Shown in pieces: positions 33,354 to 34,297 of a stretch of 34,297 nucleotides of DNA. Source of the DNA: SAR202 cluster bacterium (GTDB lineage: Bacteria; Chloroflexota; Dehalococcoidia; Lucifugimonadales; UBA6952). A model generated the notes under the pieces. It made no database searches, was not told the origin of the DNA, and saw nothing but the letters and a program-made list of their open reading frames with translations. Location: contig VFGE01000023.1 of assembly GCA_009392515.1 (NCBI GenBank), positions 1-34,297 on the forward strand. The letters run 5' to 3'. Position 1 is the stretch's first letter. Every line of letters starts with the position of its first letter. The translations under genes and the position numbers were made by a program.

Positions 33354-33869
33354 ATGCCAAGTGATATACCTCAATCTATCGTAGGTGAAGAATTACCAAA
33401 GGGTGTATTTACTTCAACCGTAGTTGTAGATTGTGAACATATAGAAAAAATGCTTCATAAAGCTACAAGAAATCAATTTACCTTTTATTCTGATGAACCA
33501 GAACGACTTGGAGGAGATGCTAAACATCCCTCTCCTTTAGCTCATATTGTAGCTGGTATTGGATTCTGACTACTTACTCAACTGAAGCGGTACGCTTCAA
33601 TGAGAAAAGTAGGAATTACTACCGCTAAAGTACACGTTGAACTTGACTATTATCTCAAGGGGTCAGTAAAACAAGGTACTGTTGAAAATAAAGTAACGGA
33701 AGTTAGAAGTGAATTTACTGTAGAATCCAAAGATCCTGATTCTGACGTTTTAGAAATAATTAGGATCGCTAAACAAGGTTGTTTTGCAGAAAATCTGGTT
33801 AAAAATGCGGTACCTTTAAAAAGTTCATGCCTACTCAACGGAAAAGAAATAGATGTGACGCAAACTTGA
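33354..33869 (+). CDS. OsmC-family protein, probable selenoprotein with in-frame UGA (Sec)
   Basis: OsmC/Ohr proteins reduce organic hydroperoxides with a reactive and a second cysteine. The frame from ATG 33354 meets TGA at 33567-33569 and continues open to TAA-type stop at 33869 without a shift, 171 residues in total, which is a full OsmC. The first part ends DEPERLGGDAKHPSPLAHIVAGIGF, then U72, then LLTQLKRYASMRKVGIT, matching the family motif PxELLLAALGxCxxxTL, where Sec replaces the reactive Cys. The partner Cys is C143 in AKQGC. A perfect hairpin lies 13 bases after the UGA (see SECIS entry). Usual gene callers would split it into two fragments (33354-33569 and 33600-33869). AAAGGAGAT precedes the ATG. 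It is the partner of the enolase-superfamily gene just upstream. Confidence 0.88.
33567..33599 (+). promoter_or_regulatory. UGA selenocysteine codon and bacterial SECIS hairpin
   Basis: TGA (33567-33569), 13 bases, then TGAAGCG (33583-33589), loop GTA (33590-33592), CGCTTCA (33593-33599): a perfect seven-base stem. The loop begins with G, and lies about 20 bases from the UGA, within the range known for bacterial SECIS elements (about 16-37 bases). The hairpin is inside the coding sequence, as in all bacterial selenoprotein genes. Confidence 0.8.
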
Positions 33870-33935
33870 CAGTACTATCCTGCTCAAGTTTAATGAAGTA
33901 GGTTAGTTATATCTATTAGGTATCATAATATTATT

Positions 33936-34297
33936 ATGGCAAAACAATTAAACATATTTAGTATGGTAATTCTCATGCTAACCATATCGCTTTTTACCGC
34001 GTGTGGAAATGATTCTCCAAAGGAAGCTCCAAATGTTCAAGCTACAATTGATGCTGCTATTGAGATCGGTATAGCAAAAATACCCACTGCCACACCTACT
34101 CCTTTACCTATATCTACACCTACTCCTGTTCCTACTCCTACACCTCTTCCTACTCCTACACCTCTTCCTACACCCACACCTACTCCTACACCTACACCTA
34201 CTCCTACTCCTACTCCTGTACCCACACCTACGCCTACGCCTCTTCCTACACCTACACCTACTCCTACCCCTACACCTACACCTACCCCTACACCTAC
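33936..34297 (+). CDS. Lipoprotein with Thr-Pro repeat linker (3' end beyond window)
   Basis: Open frame from ATG 33936 to the right edge (120 codons seen). The signal peptide [20 protein letters not shown] ends in TAC with the lipid-modified Cys23 (SLFTAC). Then [26 protein letters not shown] is followed from about residue 50 by [12 protein letters not shown] and long TP repeats that run off the window. This Cys plus ATIDAAIE plus Thr-Pro tail is a common plan of Chloroflexota extracellular lipoproteins, where the TP run is a flexible stalk; the functional domain would be further downstream and is not seen. CATAAT at 33924-33929 lies six bases before the ATG and no Shine-Dalgarno is present, so it may be leaderless. 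Confidence 0.75.
   Translation, partial: MAKQLNIFSMVILMLTISLFTACGNDSPKEAPNVQATIDAAIEIGIAKIPTATPTPLPISTPTPVPTPTPLPTPTPLPTPTPTPTPTPTPTPTPVPTPTPTPLPTPTPTPTPTPTPTPTP
34085..34297 (+). repeat. Six-base tandem repeats coding Thr-Pro
   Basis: Degenerate CCTACT/CCTACA/CCCACA hexamers repeat from about 34085 to the window edge. They code the TP stalk of the lipoprotein and create a spurious Gly-Val frame on the opposite strand. Confidence 0.9.

Noticed and set aside
33354-33569. A 71-residue protein ending at TGA and a separate 89-residue protein at 33600-33869
   Set aside because: They are one OsmC reading frame interrupted only by the in-frame UGA, with a SECIS hairpin; read as one gene.
34037-34225. 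Minus-strand frame reading Gly-Val repeats
   Set aside because: Exact mirror of the Thr-Pro repeat of the lipoprotein; no start site, no family.

Overview
The window is AT-rich bacterial chromosome, tightly packed with about 35 protein genes and two tRNA genes. There are no insertion sequences, phage genes or CRISPR arrays. The gene content points to a free-living heterotroph that degrades small organic acids and amino acids: flavin (luciferase-type) monooxygenases, an enolase-superfamily dehydratase, CaiB/BaiF CoA transferases, several crotonases, acyl-CoA ligases, L-2-hydroxyglutarate oxidase, and a membrane iron-sulfur protein of the ETF:quinone oxidoreductase type. Together with a lipoprotein carrying a long Thr-Pro tail, this best fits a marine Chloroflexota of the SAR202 kind. 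That is an inference from gene content; no rRNA or marker gene is present to prove it.

Layout. 1-2.7 kb (- strand): malic enzyme (cut by the window edge), cyclophilin, EamA transporter. 2.76-6.16 kb (+): MFS transporter and the membrane FeS oxidoreductase. 6.2-10 kb (-): a transcription unit headed by tRNA-Pro, then a degenerate crotonase, a PHP-domain protein, a second crotonase and an acyl-CoA ligase. 10.1-12.5 kb (+): flavin monooxygenase and MFS transporter. 12.5-14.7 kb (-): L-2-hydroxyglutarate oxidase and a second flavin monooxygenase. 14.8-15.2 kb (+): small membrane protein, probably leaderless. 15.2-17.6 kb (-): dienelactone hydrolase, BioY, metallo-beta-lactamase-fold hydrolase. 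17.7-19.5 kb (+): acetyl-CoA synthetase. 19.5-21.1 kb (-): gamma-glutamyltransferase. 21.3-25.1 kb (+): crotonase, two CaiB/BaiF proteins, AlkA-type glycosylase. 25.2-26.4 kb (+): tRNA-Asn and a phosphoesterase lipoprotein. 26.4-27.4 kb (-): asparaginase. 27.5-28.5 kb (+): two membrane proteins. 28.5-29.7 kb (-): carboxymuconolactone decarboxylase-like protein and an alanine-rich membrane protein. 29.7-30.16 kb: regulatory intergenic region. 30.16-33.9 kb (+): a two-gene GYD operon, an orphan coiled-coil membrane protein, an enolase-superfamily enzyme and an OsmC-family protein. 33.9 kb to the end (+): Thr-Pro lipoprotein, cut by the edge.

Two things stand out. First, the OsmC-family gene at 33354-33869 is read through an in-frame TGA that sits exactly at the family's reactive cysteine. 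A perfect hairpin with a G at the start of its loop follows at the spacing expected of a bacterial SECIS, so this is very probably a selenoprotein. Second, upstream of the GYD operon (29942-30142) lies a complete attenuator-like leader: promoter, Shine-Dalgarno, a 48-codon ORF with eight Cys codons among eleven, a strand able to pair with the 5' arm of an intrinsic terminator, the terminator itself, and then the operon. The same stretch in another frame reads as an 11-codon leucine-rich peptide, so which amino acid is sensed is open.

As a system, the genes funnel acids into CoA thioesters (ligases, CoA transferases), hydrate or rearrange them (crotonases), and pass electrons to quinone through the membrane FeS protein. 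The flavin monooxygenases, dienelactone hydrolase and carboxymuconolactone decarboxylase-like protein suggest oxidative opening of more resistant compounds.
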